Below, piece by piece: positions 4,471 to 5,069 of a DNA stretch of 5,069 nucleotides. Under the pieces are notes generated by a model. That model was not told the origin of the DNA, made no database searches, and was given only the letters and a program-made list of their open reading frames with translations. Every line of letters begins with the position of its first letter. Position 1 is the first letter of the stretch. Both the position numbers and the translations under genes were made by a program. This DNA comes from Candidatus Doudnabacteria bacterium (GTDB lineage Bacteria > Patescibacteriota > Doudnabacteria > UBA920). Where the stretch lies: the NCBI GenBank assembly GCA_903913365.1, contig CAIWKW010000180.1:1-5069 (forward strand), written 5' to 3'.

Positions 4471-4845
4471 ATGTCTAAAAAAACGTCCCCCACCGAAAAA
4501 GCCGCCCAAGTCTTGAGCGTGGCTGCTGCCGTGGCCGCTGCAGCAGCGGGCTATTACTTTTACGGCAAAGGAGGCACTAAGCACAGAAAATCGGCAAGCG
4601 CCTGGACCAAAAAAGCAAAATTGGAAATGCTTAAAAAAATTAAAGCCATGAAAACTGTCACCAAAGCGGCTTACAATAAAGCCGCGGAGGAGACGGCGGC
4701 AAAATACAAGGAGGTAAAAAACATCAGCCCCGAGGAACTAAAAAACTTTGGGCAAGAATTAAAAACCCATTGGGAAGAAATTTCCAAGGAAGCCGCCAAT
4801 CCAACCAATAAAGGACCCACCAAAAAAACCGCGGCAAAATTATGA
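4471..4845 (+). CDS. Membrane-anchored Lys/Ala-rich protein, hypothetical
   Basis: The 124-residue protein begins MSKKTSPTEK, has one alanine-rich membrane helix at about 11-31 (VAAAVAAAAAGYYFYG), then a basic region (33-70, many lysines), a helical Lys/Glu/Ala segment (65-107), and a lysine-rich end (NKGPTKKTAAKL). I recognise no domain. The tail resembles histone H1-like or coiled-coil membrane-tether proteins in composition only, and may bind nucleic acid, cell wall or acidic lipids. I start it at the ATG at 4471. A longer frame from TTG at 4444 adds nine residues, but GGAAGAG at 4452-4458 fits better as an untranslated purine-rich site about 12 nt before the ATG. Its TGA overlaps the next gene's ATG, which indicates translational coupling. 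Confidence 0.75.
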   Translation: MSKKTSPTEKAAQVLSVAAAVAAAAAGYYFYGKGGTKHRKSASAWTKKAKLEMLKKIKAMKTVTKAAYNKAAEETAAKYKEVKNISPEELKNFGQELKTHWEEISKEAANPTNKGPTKKTAAKL

Positions 4846-5069
4846 TTGTATCCTTGGTTATAATTTTTGGCGCAATTATTGGCCTAATATCATTCAACAC
4901 CCGAGGCTCAGGCTATGGCCTATGGTGGGATATTATTTTAGGAATTGCCGGTTCTATTATTAGCAGCGTTATTATGACCGCCAGTTATTTAATGAATAAT
5001 TTTGGCTGGGCAAATACTATTGGGCTTAATTGGTACAGTGCAACCGTTGGAACTATTGGTGCGCTGGCA
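4842..5069 (+). CDS. GlsB/YeaQ/YmgE-like (transglycosylase-associated) membrane protein, partial
   Basis: The frame opens with ATG at 4842, overlapping the previous TGA as ATGA, and runs 76 codons to the window edge. Helix 1 is IVSLVIIFGAIIGLISF (2-18); a glycine-rich turn RGSGYGLWWD (21-30) leads into IILGIAGSIISSVIM (31-45). The segment after it is hydrophilic and aromatic (MNNFGWANTIGLNWY), and a third helix begins at SATVGTIGALA. Repeated small-residue helices, with a G-Y-G-L-x-x-D-I-x-L-G-I-x-G core, are characteristic of the transglycosylase-associated/GlsB/YeaQ family (about 80-90 residues). These are small stress-linked inner-membrane proteins of unknown biochemical role. The missing end should be short. 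Confidence 0.75.
   Translation, partial: MIVSLVIIFGAIIGLISFNTRGSGYGLWWDIILGIAGSIISSVIMTASYLMNNFGWANTIGLNWYSATVGTIGALA

Noticed and set aside
1..5069. Search for CRISPR arrays, tRNA or rRNA genes, insertion sequences and integration sites.
   Set aside because: No spaced direct repeats, T-arm motifs, rRNA-like stretches, transposase or integrase genes were seen. The only tandem repeat is the heptamer array, which has no spacers.

Overview
The window comes from a small, gene-dense bacterial genome of roughly 40% GC. It has short intergenic gaps, few clear Shine-Dalgarno sites and mostly small membrane or membrane-anchored proteins: a DUF4870/Tic20-like protein, a YggT family protein, a GlsB/YeaQ-like protein, tandem membrane-anchored C39-like peptidases and a stand-alone receiver domain. 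This mix is common in Candidate Phyla Radiation (Patescibacteria) genomes. That placement is an inference from style and gene content; no rRNA, tRNA or taxonomic marker is present.

Layout. The left edge (1-65) holds the 3' end of a plus-strand gene that resembles the C-terminus of an isoprenylcysteine methyltransferase-like protein, followed by a weak terminator. A stand-alone response-regulator receiver (182-571) and a 45-residue membrane protein (612-749) follow on the plus strand. A strong bidirectional terminator (761-794) separates them from a convergent minus-strand block. Reading from its upstream end, that block is: a 295-aa anchored C39-like peptidase (2105-2992), a 60-bp heptanucleotide tandem repeat touching its stop codon, a 225-aa paralogue (1310-1987), and a DUF4870 membrane protein (831-1208) with its own promoter.

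Between 2993 and 3671 lies 679 bp without a convincing protein gene. Its left end is a minus-strand leader for the 295-aa peptidase, with two hairpins; the second is an intrinsic terminator about 20 nt before the start codon. Its right end holds the strongest unexplained signal: positions 3480-3503 and 3638-3661 form a 24-bp helix with no mismatch and six wobble pairs, all G-U on the plus strand. This helix encloses two further hairpins, one with a U-tract. It looks like a structured plus-strand RNA of about 182 nt ending 10 nt before an ArsR-type regulator gene. I cannot match it to a known RNA class.

The right third is a plus-strand run: ArsR-like wHTH regulator (3672-3977), YggT membrane protein (4039-4413), a membrane-anchored Lys/Ala-rich protein (4471-4845), and a GlsB/YeaQ/YmgE-like membrane protein (from 4842, cut by the window edge) that overlaps its neighbour by ATGA. 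The last three look like a small cell-envelope cluster. The regulator, and possibly the RNA before it, may control that cluster, but nothing in the sequence proves this.
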